64,000 nt of DNA from Chlamydia avium 10DC88 (GCF_000583875.1 NZ_CP006571.1:537416-601415), one strand, 5' to 3'. Numbered from the stretch's first letter, positions 27,970-37,942 are shown. A program made the numbers and translations. The notes: generated by a model from the letters alone, not told the origin.

Positions 27970-29670
27970 GTGAAAGTCGCCTTATCATTTAAGCATCTTG
28001 TCCCCAAACTCTACACCTGCCTTAAGGAAGGTTATACCCTAAACATATTCAAAAAAGACTTCTTTGCAGGGCTTACTGTAGGAATTTTAGCATTTCCCTT
28101 TGCCATTGCTATCGCAATCGGTGTTGGCGTTTCTCCAATTCAAGGATTATTAGCATCTATTATTGGAGGTTTTATTGCATCAGCATTGGGAGGAAGCCGA
28201 GTACTCATCTCTGGTCCTACAAGTGCCTTTATCTCTATACTCTATTGCATTGCTACTAAATACGGTGCTGAAGGACTCTTCACAATTACCCTAATGGGAG
28301 GAATTTTCCTTGTTGCCTTCGGCCTCGCAGGATTAGGAACCTTCATTAAATATATGCCTTACCCTGTAGTTACTGGATTAACTACCGGGTTAGCTGTCAT
28401 TATTTTTTCTTCTCAAATTCGTGATTTTCTCGGATTACAAATGGGTGACAGTATCCCCACAGATTTTATTGCAAAATGGATAGCTTATTGGGATCATTTA
28501 TGGACATGGGATAGTAAAGCCTTCGCTGTGGGATTATTTACTTTGCTCATCATGATCTATTTTCGTAATTATAAACCACGTTACCCCGGAGTAATGATCG
28601 CTATTATCGTAGCATCTACTCTAGTCTGGCTGCTTAAAATTGACATCCCCACTATCGAAAGTCGGTACGGGGCACTACCTCAGAAAATCCCGCTCCCTTC
28701 ATTTCCCCACCTGAGTATAACAAAAATTCTACAAATCATGCCCGAAGCACTGACTATTGCTGTTCTTTCAGGCATAGAGACTTTACTAGCAGCAGTAGTC
28801 GCAGATGGAATGACAGGATGGCGACACCAATCTAACTGTCAACTTGTAGCTCAAGGTATCGCAAACATCGGAACTTCATTATTTGCAGGCATGCCAGTAA
28901 CTGGCTCACTATCAAGAACAGCAGCAAGTATCAAGTCAGGAGCAACAACGCCTATTGCAGGACTCATCCACTCCGTATTTATTTGCATAATTCTTCTTAT
29001 GCTAGCTCCCCTAACAGTCAAAATCCCCCTTACTTGTCTAGCTGCTGTTCTTATCCTTATTGCCTGGAATATGAGTGAAATTCATCATTTCATTCATTTG
29101 TTTACAGCACCTAAAAAAGATGTAATTGTCCTACTCACGGTATTTATTCTGACAGTGATGACAACCATTACTTCAGCTGTACAAGTAGGTATGATGCTCG
29201 CAGCATTTCTATTCATGAAACAAATGAGCGATCTTTCAGATGTAATATCCACAGCAAAGTATTTCGATGATGACAATTCCCCTAAAGATGATGATCTATT
29301 CACAAAATCAGAAATTCCCGCTCATACAGAAATATATGAAATCAACGGCCCTTTTTTCTTTGGAATTGCTGATCGACTAAAAAATCTACTAAATGAAATT
29401 GAAACACCTCCCAAGATCTTCATCCTATGTATGAGTCGTGTTCCCACTATTGATGCCTCAGCCATGCATGCCTTAGAAGAATTCTTCTTAGAATGTGATC
29501 GTCAAGGAACATTGCTACTTCTCGCAGGAGTTAAAAAAACACCTCTTAACGATCTGAAACGGTATCATTTGGATGAACTTATCGGTACTGATCATATTTT
29601 CTCTAATATCAAAAGTTCTCTCCTATTTGCCCAAGCATTAATTAACTTAGAGAGAAAATCGTCTAACTAA
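27970..29670 (+). CDS. SulP-family anion transporter with STAS domain
   Basis: 566 residues. The start is a GTG at 27970 with AGGAG 5 bases upstream. About 10-12 membrane segments fill residues 30-430, with the SulP signatures PFAIAIAIGVGVSP, GSRVLISGPTSAF and FAGMPVTGSLSRTAASIKSGATTP. A STAS domain follows at about 450-560 (VPTIDASAMHALEEF). Members move sulphate, bicarbonate or dicarboxylates; annotation as a sulphate transporter is customary but not proven here. The stop overlaps the convergent fumC stop by 4 bases. Confidence 0.9.
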   Translation: MKVALSFKHLVPKLYTCLKEGYTLNIFKKDFFAGLTVGILAFPFAIAIAIGVGVSPIQGLLASIIGGFIASALGGSRVLISGPTSAFISILYCIATKYGAEGLFTITLMGGIFLVAFGLAGLGTFIKYMPYPVVTGLTTGLAVIIFSSQIRDFLGLQMGDSIPTDFIAKWIAYWDHLWTWDSKAFAVGLFTLLIMIYFRNYKPRYPGVMIAIIVASTLVWLLKIDIPTIESRYGALPQKIPLPSFPHLSITKILQIMPEALTIAVLSGIETLLAAVVADGMTGWRHQSNCQLVAQGIANIGTSLFAGMPVTGSLSRTAASIKSGATTPIAGLIHSVFICIILLMLAPLTVKIPLTCLAAVLILIAWNMSEIHHFIHLFTAPKKDVIVLLTVFILTVMTTITSAVQVGMMLAAFLFMKQMSDLSDVISTAKYFDDDNSPKDDDLFTKSEIPAHTEIYEINGPFFFGIADRLKNLLNEIETPPKIFILCMSRVPTIDASAMHALEEFFLECDRQGTLLLLAGVKKTPLNDLKRYHLDELIGTDHIFSNIKSSLLFAQALINLERKSSN

Positions 29671-31055
29671 TGATTACCTACCATAGCTTCGGGGACTACA
29701 AGACGATCAAATTCTTCTCCTGACAACATACCCATCTGAATGCATGCTTCTCTTAAGCTTAAATTCTTATGAAAAGCATGTAGGGCAATTTTCGAACATT
29801 TATCGTAACCTAAAACTGGAGTTAACGCTGTAATAAGCATAAGAGAACTGTTTAAAAATTCTTTTAAACGATGTTCGTTTACACGCAATCCAGAAACAAA
29901 ATAATCAACAAAAGCGCGCATACTCCCAGAAAGAATATCTACAGATTGTAAAAAGTTATAAATAATGACAGGTTTCATCACATTTAATTCAAAATTTCCT
30001 CTACTTCCCGCCATAATCACCGCTTGATTATTGCCAATTACTTGAGCACATACCATTTGCAATGCCTCACATTGAGTAGGATTCACTTTCCCTGGCATAA
30101 TAGAAGAACCAGGTTCATTCTGAGGAAACCATAATTCACCTAAGCCACAACGAGGACCCGAACCTAAAAAACTCAGGTCCGTAGCAATTTTTGTTAACGC
30201 ACAAGCTAAAGTAGCTAAAACACCATGTGCATGCACTAAAATATCATGATTTGATAATGCAGAAAAATAATTCGACGCACATACAAAAGGCTCTCCTGTT
30301 TCTTTACGCAAATAATGGATGACCTTCTCTACAAAACCATCAGGGACATTCAATCCTGTCCCAACAGCGGTTCCCCCTATGGCTAGCTCATACATATGAG
30401 TTAAAGCAAATGCCATACGTTCTAGACACTCGCGTATTTGATTACTATATCCAGAAAATTCCTGTCCCAATGTCATGGGAACAGCATCCATCAAATGGGT
30501 CCTTCCAATCTTAATACAATTACGAAACTCATTTTTCTTGGTATCTAGAGCTCCTTGTAAGTACTCCATTGCAGGGATTAATTTCTTTTTTATACTTATT
30601 ACAGCAGCAATGTGCATAGCTGTAGGAAACACATCATTAGAAGATTGCGACTTATTAACATGATCATTGGGATGAATCGGTGTTTTACTCCCTAAAATCC
30701 CTCCATGTCGTTGAATAGCTAAATTCGCAATCACTTCATTAACATTCATGTTAGATTGAGTCCCACTACCTGTTTGCCAAACTTTTAAAGGAAAATGTTC
30801 CTCAAAATCTCCCCCTAAAATTTCATCAGCAGCAGAAACAATCATGTCACAATATTTAGGTTCTAAAAAACCCAAATCACTATTTGCTCTTGCTGCACAT
30901 TTTTTAATCAAAACTAAAGCTTGAATCACCTCACGAGGCATCACCTCAGGAGCCCAAGAAAAATACATTTGGGAACGTGTTGTTTGAGATCCGTATAATT
31001 TATCCTCAGGAATCTGAACTATCCCTAGACTATCCTTTTCTTGCCGCATATACAA
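29667..31055 (-). CDS. fumC: Class II fumarate hydratase
   Basis: 462 residues; converts fumarate to malate without an iron-sulphur cluster. The fumarase signature GSSIMPGKVNP is present, with SGTQSNMNVNEVIAN, HPNDHVNKSQSSND and the catalytic-histidine region GRTHLMDAVPMTLGQEFSGY. The ATG at 31055 is followed by another ATG two codons later; GGGAAG lies upstream. Together with mdh it belongs to the truncated chlamydial TCA cycle. Confidence 0.97.
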   Translation of the reverse strand: MYMRQEKDSLGIVQIPEDKLYGSQTTRSQMYFSWAPEVMPREVIQALVLIKKCAARANSDLGFLEPKYCDMIVSAADEILGGDFEEHFPLKVWQTGSGTQSNMNVNEVIANLAIQRHGGILGSKTPIHPNDHVNKSQSSNDVFPTAMHIAAVISIKKKLIPAMEYLQGALDTKKNEFRNCIKIGRTHLMDAVPMTLGQEFSGYSNQIRECLERMAFALTHMYELAIGGTAVGTGLNVPDGFVEKVIHYLRKETGEPFVCASNYFSALSNHDILVHAHGVLATLACALTKIATDLSFLGSGPRCGLGELWFPQNEPGSSIMPGKVNPTQCEALQMVCAQVIGNNQAVIMAGSRGNFELNVMKPVIIYNFLQSVDILSGSMRAFVDYFVSGLRVNEHRLKEFLNSSLMLITALTPVLGYDKCSKIALHAFHKNLSLREACIQMGMLSGEEFDRLVVPEAMVGNH

Positions 31056-31098
31056 ACTTCCCCTATAATCTTCTGATACTTATTCTACGTTTCAAAAA

Positions 31099-32933
31099 AT
31101 GAAAAAAAAATTTTATGCTATTCTTTGTCCATAACATTGCTTCTTTTCATTTGGGAAGCTATTGCTAAGAATAGCAGTTCATTTTCTTTTCTCTGCCCCC
31201 CACCATCAAAAATATTTGTGAACTTTTCTCACTCCCTTCCCATTATCTGGTCTTCTTCTTGGTATACTTTACAAGGTATTTTAGGAGGATTCTTTTTAGC
31301 GTTTTTTCTCTCTCTGATTCTAGCCATGATTATGCTAACATACAAACCAGCTAAAGATTTTCTTCACCCAATATTTATCTTTGTACAATGCACTCCGATG
31401 TTTACCCTAGCACCCCTCATTGTCCTCTGGTTCGAATGGGGAATTAGCGCTGTTATTATTCCCACGGCACTTACTGTGTTTTTTCCCCTTACAATTGCTA
31501 TTTATCAAGGAATATCATCCCCACCTAAAGAACTGCTTGAACTATTCATTTTGAACCAAGCAACAAAAAAACAAATTTTTATTAAATTACTTCTACCCCA
31601 TGCTCTCCCACACATCTTCTCAGGATTAAAAATTGCAGTAGGATCTGCAGGATTTGCCGCTATAGCAGGAGAGTGGGTTGCATCACAATCCGGACTAGGA
31701 ATTCTTATTCTAGAAAGTAGAAGAAACTATGACATGGAAATGATGTTCTCTGGTTTGTTTGCACTAACAATTGTTACCTTTACTCTATTCCAATTAGTAG
31801 TTCTTAGTGAAAAGCTTCTATTCGCATTATTTAGAATCAAAAAAACAAAAAGATTTAAAATCACTAAACTAAAACTCGCTATTTCTTGCCTTATTATTTT
31901 TCTTTTCCTCTTAGGAAAATCCAACACTTCTCCTTCTCTTGAAACCACTAAAAAACATCTTACTCCAATCACTCTGCTTCTAGATTGGACTCCTAATCCT
32001 AACCATATTCCTCTATACGTAGGAGTAACTAAAGGATTCTTTCAAGAACAGAATATAGAATTAAAAATTCAAAAAAATACAGACACAGGTTCTGTGATCC
32101 CTCACATATTGTTCGAAAAAGTAGATTTAGCCCCATATCATGCTTTAGGAACAATAAAGTTAGCCATGCAAGGAACACCTATACAAATAGTAGCTTCACT
32201 GATTAATTCTACTCTGCAAGGATTTATCTATAGATTGGATGATAATATTTCTACAATCCAAGACCTGAACAATAAAGTCTTGGGATTTTGTTTAAATAAT
32301 TCACGAGATCTTTCTTGTTTACTTAATATCTTACGCCAACAAGGCGTTGTTCCTTCAGAAGTCAAGAACGTAAGTTCTGATCTAATCTCTCCAATGTTGT
32401 TAAAAAAAATTGATTTTCTTTATGGAGCTTTTTACAACATAGAAGGAGTGAAGCTTCGCACTTTAGGCATACCCGTGGGGTGCTTTCTATCTGATTCCTA
32501 CGGACTTCCTACAGGGCCACAAATACTCATCTGTGGAAAGAAAAATACTCAAGCGACATCTCCAAAAATCGTACACGCCATACAAACAGCTCTACAAAAA
32601 AGCATCGACTTCTGCCAAGAACACCCCCAAGAAGCTTTCGATATCTACACTACAGCTACAAAAGATACTCCAAAAATTATCAACGATGAGCTTCTACAAT
32701 GGGAAGTAACTCGTCCTCTCTTAGCACGATCCCAACATCCCTTAAGTCAACAATTAGCAAATACCCTTGTACAAGCAGTCGTCTATCGCTACCCCCAACT
32801 TTCAGAGAAAAGTTCAGAATTTTCATTATATACTCTATACCCTAATCTACAGGTCTACCAGGATGTGAAAACACATGAGCAAGTCGCGATAGAACATCAC
32901 GAAGAACTTCCATTGGTTTTTGATCAGCACTAA
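31099..32933 (+). CDS. ABC permease fused to a THI5/NMT1-like binding domain; apparent frameshift at an A9 run
   Basis: An ATG at 31099 is followed directly by nine A (31102-31110) and stops after 11 codons. The frame holding the protein starts in the track at a TTG (31125). One extra A would join them to MKKKILCYSLSITLLLFIWEAIA, a natural first membrane helix. Residues of about 1-230 form a BPD-type permease, with the EAA-like loop around GISSPPKELLELF...LPHALPHIFSG. From about 285, LLLDWTPNPNHIPLYVG begins an NMT1/THI5 or SsuA-like binding protein. Fusion of the two is unusual, and no ATPase gene is nearby. It resembles C. trachomatis CT854 by position. Substrate is unknown; ThiY-like pyrimidine or sulphonate are guesses. 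Confidence 0.75.
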
Positions 32934-33492
32934 TGCGTGAAACCTTATGAAGAGGATAATAACGAATAAGTGCATCAATGTCCTTCTTATAAGACTCTAA
33001 ACGCTTCTGCAAAACATCAATACCTACTTCATTAATCCTTCCCTTACTATACAAAGAATGTTGCGTTCTCTCAAGTAAAGTAGATTCCTCGTGAACCTCT
33101 AAAATAATTACATGACGTACAGTAATATAAGACTCCAAAAGCTTTGCTTGCCCTAATGTTCGTGGCAAACCGCTAATCAATAAATCCTGACGATCCGGAA
33201 GAAATTTTCCTACAGAAATCAATCCTTGAACATAATAATTCCATACAGCAACAACATCATCATCAGGAATCAATGCTCCAGAAACTGCATATTTATGAAA
33301 AAGCTGGCGAATAGGAGACCATATAGGGTAACAGCGAAAAATATCCCCTAAAGAAACATAAACTTGAGTACCTCCTTGGGCAATGAAATTTCCTAAAAAA
33401 TCTTTACCCGATCCAGGAGGACCGAACAAAAGAATAGAAGAAAACGGTTTAGTATAAAGCTTTATACTATTTGCAATAGCTTCGTCTACCAT
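32842..33492 (-). CDS. Adenylate-kinase-like NTPase (CT853-like)
   Basis: 216 residues. The P-loop GPPGSGKD is at 24-31 and the NMP-binding/CORE stretch GLPRTLGQAKLLE near 130 resembles the adenylate kinase signature GFPRT.xQA. The residue after GK is Asp instead of the usual Gly/Thr, and I see no zinc-type lid. A canonical adk is known elsewhere in chlamydial genomes, so this looks like a diverged paralogue that may bind another nucleotide. Its 3' end overlaps the convergent permease fusion by 92 bases. Confidence 0.65.
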   Translation of the reverse strand: MVDEAIANSIKLYTKPFSSILLFGPPGSGKDFLGNFIAQGGTQVYVSLGDIFRCYPIWSPIRQLFHKYAVSGALIPDDDVVAVWNYYVQGLISVGKFLPDRQDLLISGLPRTLGQAKLLESYITVRHVIILEVHEESTLLERTQHSLYSKGRINEVGIDVLQKRLESYKKDIDALIRYYPLHKVSRISADQKPMEVLRDVLSRLAHVFSHPGRPVD

Positions 33493-33579
33493 AACATGAA
33501 AATTATCTCAGTTTACCTTCTACTCCAATTTAATTGATTAACTTGAAAAATAACAGTCTATAATATATAAAGCTTTCCT

Positions 33580-34194
33580 ATGAACAGCGTTTTCTTTTTA
33601 TTTTCTCAAGCATGCATACTATTATTAGCCGCTGATACATTAACTAATGTCTTAGTACTAAATGCAGTTCTCTCCCAATTTTCCAGAAAAGAACGTCTTA
33701 TATTGTTATTGCGAGAAAACATTTTTGCTCTTATTAGCATGTTTGCCCTTTACGGAGCTTCCTCAGGCGTCCTTCATGTTCTTGGTTCTCCTTTCTGCGC
33801 CATACAAACAGTGGGAGGCGCTGTAGTCATGCTTTCAGGTATGCGCTCAGTATTAAACTTAAATAAAGAAAATCGTTGGGGAAAATTACTCCCCTCACCA
33901 GAACTACCTTTAGTAGCCCCGGTAGCCCTCCCCCTAATTATTGGACCTTCCTGGTTAGCAGCTTTTTGCATCCTAGTAGGAAAACATTACAATTTTTCCT
34001 TGGTTTGTGGTATACTCATAATTTCTTGGTTTCTCATATCACTAGCAACAATCTTATTACAAGTAGGCATTGTGGGAAAAGGTAGACAAGAAAAGACTAA
34101 AGTCTTGTTAGCAACGCAAACTATTTTAGGTCTTTTCGTAACAATAATAGGAGCACAATTATTGCTCTCAGGTTTACAACAAGCTTTTCTATAA
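33580..34194 (+). CDS. MarC-family membrane protein (first of a tandem pair)
   Basis: 204 residues with about six hydrophobic segments. The MarC features include ADTLTNVLVLNAVL near the N-terminus in place of the usual D.xGN.P motif, a central GGAVVMLSGM, and LPLIIGPSWLAA, equivalent to the P..xGPG segment. Function of the family is unclear; the drug-efflux name is historical. It has no obvious Shine-Dalgarno; a TATAAT lies 16 bases upstream, suggesting a very short leader. The second copy starts 9 bases after the stop. Confidence 0.75.
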   Translation: MNSVFFLFSQACILLLAADTLTNVLVLNAVLSQFSRKERLILLLRENIFALISMFALYGASSGVLHVLGSPFCAIQTVGGAVVMLSGMRSVLNLNKENRWGKLLPSPELPLVAPVALPLIIGPSWLAAFCILVGKHYNFSLVCGILIISWFLISLATILLQVGIVGKGRQEKTKVLLATQTILGLFVTIIGAQLLLSGLQQAFL

Positions 34195-34203
34195 AAAGAC
34201 TTT

Positions 34204-34827
34204 ATGCTGCTAACCTTAATTAACCTTAGTCTACTATTTTACGTTCTTTTTGATGCTCCTGGATCAATCCCAGTTTTTGTATCTTTACTGAAAAATTATT
34301 CAGTAAGGAAACAACAGAGAATTATCCTCAGGGAATGCATCTTTGCATTGGTCACTTTATTGTTATTCATTACTTTCGGAAGAAAAATCTTCCATTTTTT
34401 TAATATTTCCTTATACGCATTTCAATTTATAGGTGGAGTTCTCCTGTTTTCTGTTTCATTAAAAATGGCTCTGGCACCTCCGATTATTCCTACTGATCAA
34501 ACTACTTCTGAAACCGAGGATACTTCCGAACCCGTTTTTTTCCCCCTAGCCTTTCCCGTTACCACAGGCCCTGCTGTAATTACATCATTGCTAGGTTACA
34601 TGGAAGAACACCTATTCCCTAAAGAAATTATTCTTGGAGCAGTGTTTATCTCTTGGGCACTTTCAGTATTCACACTACTAAGCTCTAGTTTTGTTAACCG
34701 TGTTTTAGGAAGCTCAGGGCTTGTCGCATTGGAAAGACTATTCAGTATTACTTTATTATTAATGTCTGTAAACCTTATACTTAAAGGTATATCTATAGCA
34801 TTTAATATCGGGTTTTATATCAAATAG
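34204..34827 (+). CDS. MarC-family membrane protein (second of a tandem pair, CT852-like)
   Basis: 207 residues, six hydrophobic segments, closer to the canonical family than its neighbour: VLFDAPGSIPVFVSLL matches the N-terminal DPxGxxP motif and FPLAFPVTTGPAVITSLL the central PL..GPG motif. A polar acidic loop (TTSETEDTSEP) separates the halves. The two genes are tandem paralogues and may form a hetero-oligomer. map begins 9 bases downstream, so the three may be one operon. Confidence 0.85.
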   Translation: MLLTLINLSLLFYVLFDAPGSIPVFVSLLKNYSVRKQQRIILRECIFALVTLLLFITFGRKIFHFFNISLYAFQFIGGVLLFSVSLKMALAPPIIPTDQTTSETEDTSEPVFFPLAFPVTTGPAVITSLLGYMEEHLFPKEIILGAVFISWALSVFTLLSSSFVNRVLGSSGLVALERLFSITLLLMSVNLILKGISIAFNIGFYIK

Positions 34828-34836
34828 CGTAGTTAC

Positions 34837-35715
34837 ATGAAAAGAAATGATCCCTGCTGGTGTGGAAGTCAACACAAATGGAAACATTGCCATTATCCTC
34901 AGCGGTCTGCACATGCATCTTGGAATCAACAAAAAAAATATTATGCTTCACAATACAACATTATTTTAAAAACCCCAGAACAAATAGAAAAAATTCGCTA
35001 CGCTTGCCAAGTTACAGCAAAAATTTTAAATGAATTATGTCAATCAGCCAAAGAAGGAGTCACAACAGAAGAACTCGACCAATTATCTCGTAAATTACAC
35101 AAAGAATACCATGCTATTCCCGCTCCTTTAAATTATGGATCCCCTCCGTTTACAAAAACTATTTGTACTTCTCTTAATGAAGTAATTTGTCACGGAATTC
35201 CTAATGATATCCCCTTAAAAAATGGCGATATCATGAATATAGATGTCTCTTGTATCGTTGACGGTTATTACGGAGATTGTAGCAAAATGGTTATGATCGG
35301 AGAAGTTTCAGAAATTAAACGCCGTGTATGCCAAGCTTCTTTAGAATGTCTAAATTCTGCTATTGCCATTCTAAAACCTAACCTCCCCCTATGTAAAATT
35401 GGTGAAGTCATTGAAAATTGTGCTGATCTCTACGGATTTTCAGTAGTAGATCAATTTGTAGGACATGGCATAGGAATAGAGTTTCATGAAAACCCTCACG
35501 TCCCTCATTACAAAAACCGTTGCGACATCCCTTTAGTTCCAGGAATGATCTTCACTATAGAACCTATGATCAATGTTGGAAGAAAAGAAGGAATTATCGA
35601 TCCAACAAACCATTGGGAAGCAAGAACTTGTGATAACCAACCCAGTGCACAATGGGAACATACTGTTCTAATTACTGAGACAGGGTATGAGATACTAACT
35701 CTTCTAGAGAAGTAA
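34837..35715 (+). CDS. map: Methionine aminopeptidase with N-terminal SEC-C motif
   Basis: 292 residues; removes the initiator methionine from nascent proteins. Residues 1-22 hold a zinc-binding SEC-C motif (CWCG...KHCH). The catalytic domain begins about residue 45 and has the type I metal ligands in MNIDVSCIVDGYYGD (two Asp), VGHGIGIEFHE (His), FTIEPMI (Glu) and WEHTVLI (Glu). The SEC-C extension is also known in other bacterial Map proteins and may dock it to the ribosome or to SecA. Its end overlaps the convergent Inc gene by 44 bases. Confidence 0.95.
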   Translation: MKRNDPCWCGSQHKWKHCHYPQRSAHASWNQQKKYYASQYNIILKTPEQIEKIRYACQVTAKILNELCQSAKEGVTTEELDQLSRKLHKEYHAIPAPLNYGSPPFTKTICTSLNEVICHGIPNDIPLKNGDIMNIDVSCIVDGYYGDCSKMVMIGEVSEIKRRVCQASLECLNSAIAILKPNLPLCKIGEVIENCADLYGFSVVDQFVGHGIGIEFHENPHVPHYKNRCDIPLVPGMIFTIEPMINVGRKEGIIDPTNHWEARTCDNQPSAQWEHTVLITETGYEILTLLEK

Positions 35716-36934
35716 TTTCTTCCTCTAAATTTTCAATATACTCCAAAAGTCTTTCAATGATTCTGATATCATTCATGTCTATAAAACTTAAGGAATCTTC
35801 CTCTTGTTTTTGTAGCGTAAGGTAATTCTCACGAACTAAAAATAACTCTTTACGAGCAGCTAGCAATGCTTCCGCTTTTGCACTAAACTGCTCTCTCAAT
35901 TGCAAATATTTCATCTTATAAGATTTATCTTGAGAATCGAATGAAACTTTTTCAGAAGTCACATAACCATGGATCCTCTCTTGGAGCTGCTCTAACTCTA
36001 TATCTTTCTGTCTTAATTGGCTCTGCAATTTATCTAGCCGTAATTCTAAATCCACAACCTCTTGAACACGAGAATGTAAACTTAAACATTCTCTTTCAAA
36101 ACTCTCTCGTAATGATCTCTCCTTCTCAAGAGATTCTTCCAAAGACGTCAGCTTCATATCCTTCTCTTGCAGAATACGAGTCCATGTCTGAGCAACTTCT
36201 CCTTGCTGTTGGAAATCTACAGACATTTCTTTCTTAGATACCCATGAAAATACTGAGGTAGTCTCATCACCTGCAACAAGACGAACATATTCGTTATGTA
36301 ACAGCGCATAGTCTTCTAACCAACTATTCTTTTGATCAGAAAGTATTTGAAAATCTAAAGCCATATGTTCTTGTTTTTTACAAGATTCTTGTAACAAAGC
36401 TCGACACTTTTCTAAGTCAGATTCTAAAGACTGAGCACGTTTTTCTAAAAACTCACATGCTACAGCCTTATCATGCACTGCCTTATCATAAGAAGAACGT
36501 ATCCCAGCATGTTCCTCAGAAAGACGATCATATTGTTGCTGTCTATCCATACGCTCATCAATAACTAAAGAAATACCTAAAGAAAAAATCCCCCATGATA
36601 ATACAAATGAACATGCTAATCCTAAAGACCATAACACAGAAGGACAGATGGAAAAATAGTTATAATAATATATAGGAAAAAATAAACACGAAATTATCCC
36701 ATACCCCAAAAAACGACCACATAAGGAAGCTATTAATGCTAAAGTAGAAAACAACATCAAGAAACAGACTAGCGCTAAGTCAATTAGAGAGGCACAAGCA
36801 AGACCTCCAAAAAGTAAAACAATGGATGATAGAAACACCCACTCTAATGAAAAAGACCTGCATTTAACAACTACAGAATCCTGTGTTAATCTCCGATAAA
36901 TCTTATAATACAGATGTTTATTAAAAATGTGCAT
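35672..36934 (-). CDS. Probable inclusion membrane protein with long coiled coil (CT850-like)
   Basis: 420 residues. A block of about four hydrophobic segments at residues 30-125 (two paired hairpins) is followed by about 290 residues of coiled coil rich in Leu, Gln and Glu (QQYDRLSEEHAG, LRLDKLQSQLRQKDIELEQLQER). The bilobed hydrophobic domain is the hallmark of Inc proteins, which are type III-secreted into the inclusion membrane. The C. trachomatis orthologue by position, CT850, is reported to bind a dynein light chain. No signal peptide is evident. Confidence 0.75.
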   Translation of the reverse strand: MHIFNKHLYYKIYRRLTQDSVVVKCRSFSLEWVFLSSIVLLFGGLACASLIDLALVCFLMLFSTLALIASLCGRFLGYGIISCLFFPIYYYNYFSICPSVLWSLGLACSFVLSWGIFSLGISLVIDERMDRQQQYDRLSEEHAGIRSSYDKAVHDKAVACEFLEKRAQSLESDLEKCRALLQESCKKQEHMALDFQILSDQKNSWLEDYALLHNEYVRLVAGDETTSVFSWVSKKEMSVDFQQQGEVAQTWTRILQEKDMKLTSLEESLEKERSLRESFERECLSLHSRVQEVVDLELRLDKLQSQLRQKDIELEQLQERIHGYVTSEKVSFDSQDKSYKMKYLQLREQFSAKAEALLAARKELFLVRENYLTLQKQEEDSLSFIDMNDIRIIERLLEYIENLEEEITSLEELVSHTLSQ

Positions 36935-36963
36935 GGCCTCAAATCCAATACAGGACTTCTCCT

Positions 36964-37197
36964 CTATGACTCTTCTAAAGAATCTTGAGCTTTGGTTAAT
37001 AAATAGCTAATTAAAGCAGGATCTCCTTCATAGGTCATCTCTACCTTCATCTTGCCATCCGAAGACACATGCCCACACGTTACCAATACATAGGCCTTCA
37101 CATCTTTTCGAAAAGCTTCTATGTTGTCATCAAACTCGTTTTCAGACACTTCTTTCTCCTCACCACTCAAAAAGCAACTTTTTTCATCCAAAGGCAA
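36964..37197 (-). CDS. Small acidic conserved protein (CT849.1-like), start uncertain
   Basis: At least 77 residues from a TTG at 37197, ending AKAQ-type helix LLTKAQDSLEES. No domain recognised. The frame stays open upstream to a TGA at 37261-37263, adding a basic segment (KISKFKISKENTGFVLLPL) that looks like real protein, but no ATG/GTG lies in it; an ATT at 37257 is the only near-start there. An ATG at 37264 is one base out of frame. So either a rare start or a small indel is involved. It lies 30 bases from the Inc gene on the same strand. Confidence 0.55.
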   Translation of the reverse strand: MPLDEKSCFLSGEEKEVSENEFDDNIEAFRKDVKAYVLVTCGHVSSDGKMKVEMTYEGDPALISYLLTKAQDSLEES

Positions 37198-37400
37198 AAG
37201 AACAAACCCCGTATTTTCTTTAGAAATTTTAAATTTAGAGATCTTAGCTTTTTTAATTTCTCATAATTTTATTAATTCTATTTATCGCTAACAACAAACA
37301 ACTTATTAAATAACCTCAAAATCTTGTTTAATTATTTTAATTAAAAAACTTCATATTTATTGATAAAATAAAACTAAACAAAACTAATTTTTTTATTATT

Positions 37401-37892
37401 ATGACAGTACAAGCTACAAACACAGTCTCAGTAACAACGTCTGAAACAACAGCGTCCTCTCTTCCGGCATTAACCCCATTAAACACCCCTCCTGTTGGTG
37501 CTTTGCTTTTTAGCATTTATGAGCTTCTTTTACAAGCAATCGAAATTCGTCAACAAACAGTTCTGACTCAATCAGAACAATTAAATGATAATACTAATAT
37601 TCAACAACAATTAAACCAAGAAACTAATCAAATTAAGTTTGCTGTAGTAAGTGCAGGAGCACAAGAAGACGAAATTACCCGTGTACAAAACCAAAACCAA
37701 AACTACTCCGCACAACGATCAAACATCCAAGATGAATTAGTAACCGCAAGGCAAAACGGACAAATTATCTTGTCACACGCATCTACGAACATAAATATTA
37801 TCCAACAATTAGCTTCTCAAGATTCTTCATTCCTAAAAACAACAAACGCCATTGGAAGCACCGTTAACGAAATGAATAAACCTCTTTCATAA
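37401..37892 (+). CDS. Gln/Asn-rich helical protein, first of three tandem paralogues (CT849-like)
   Basis: 163 residues, no signal peptide, no hydrophobic segment long enough to span a membrane. A Thr/Ser-rich N-terminus of ~35 residues precedes helices rich in Gln and Asn (QNQNQNYSAQRSNIQDEL). The motif RSNIQDELVTARQNGQ followed by INIIQQLAS recurs in altered form in the next two genes. The family is linked to type III secretion in C. trachomatis (CT847 is a reported effector). Function of this copy is unknown. Confidence 0.7.
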   Translation: MTVQATNTVSVTTSETTASSLPALTPLNTPPVGALLFSIYELLLQAIEIRQQTVLTQSEQLNDNTNIQQQLNQETNQIKFAVVSAGAQEDEITRVQNQNQNYSAQRSNIQDELVTARQNGQIILSHASTNINIIQQLASQDSSFLKTTNAIGSTVNEMNKPLS

Positions 37893-37942
37893 ACAAGTTG
37901 GGAAACAATTTAAAGATAATCAAAGAAAATAGGTAGAAAATT

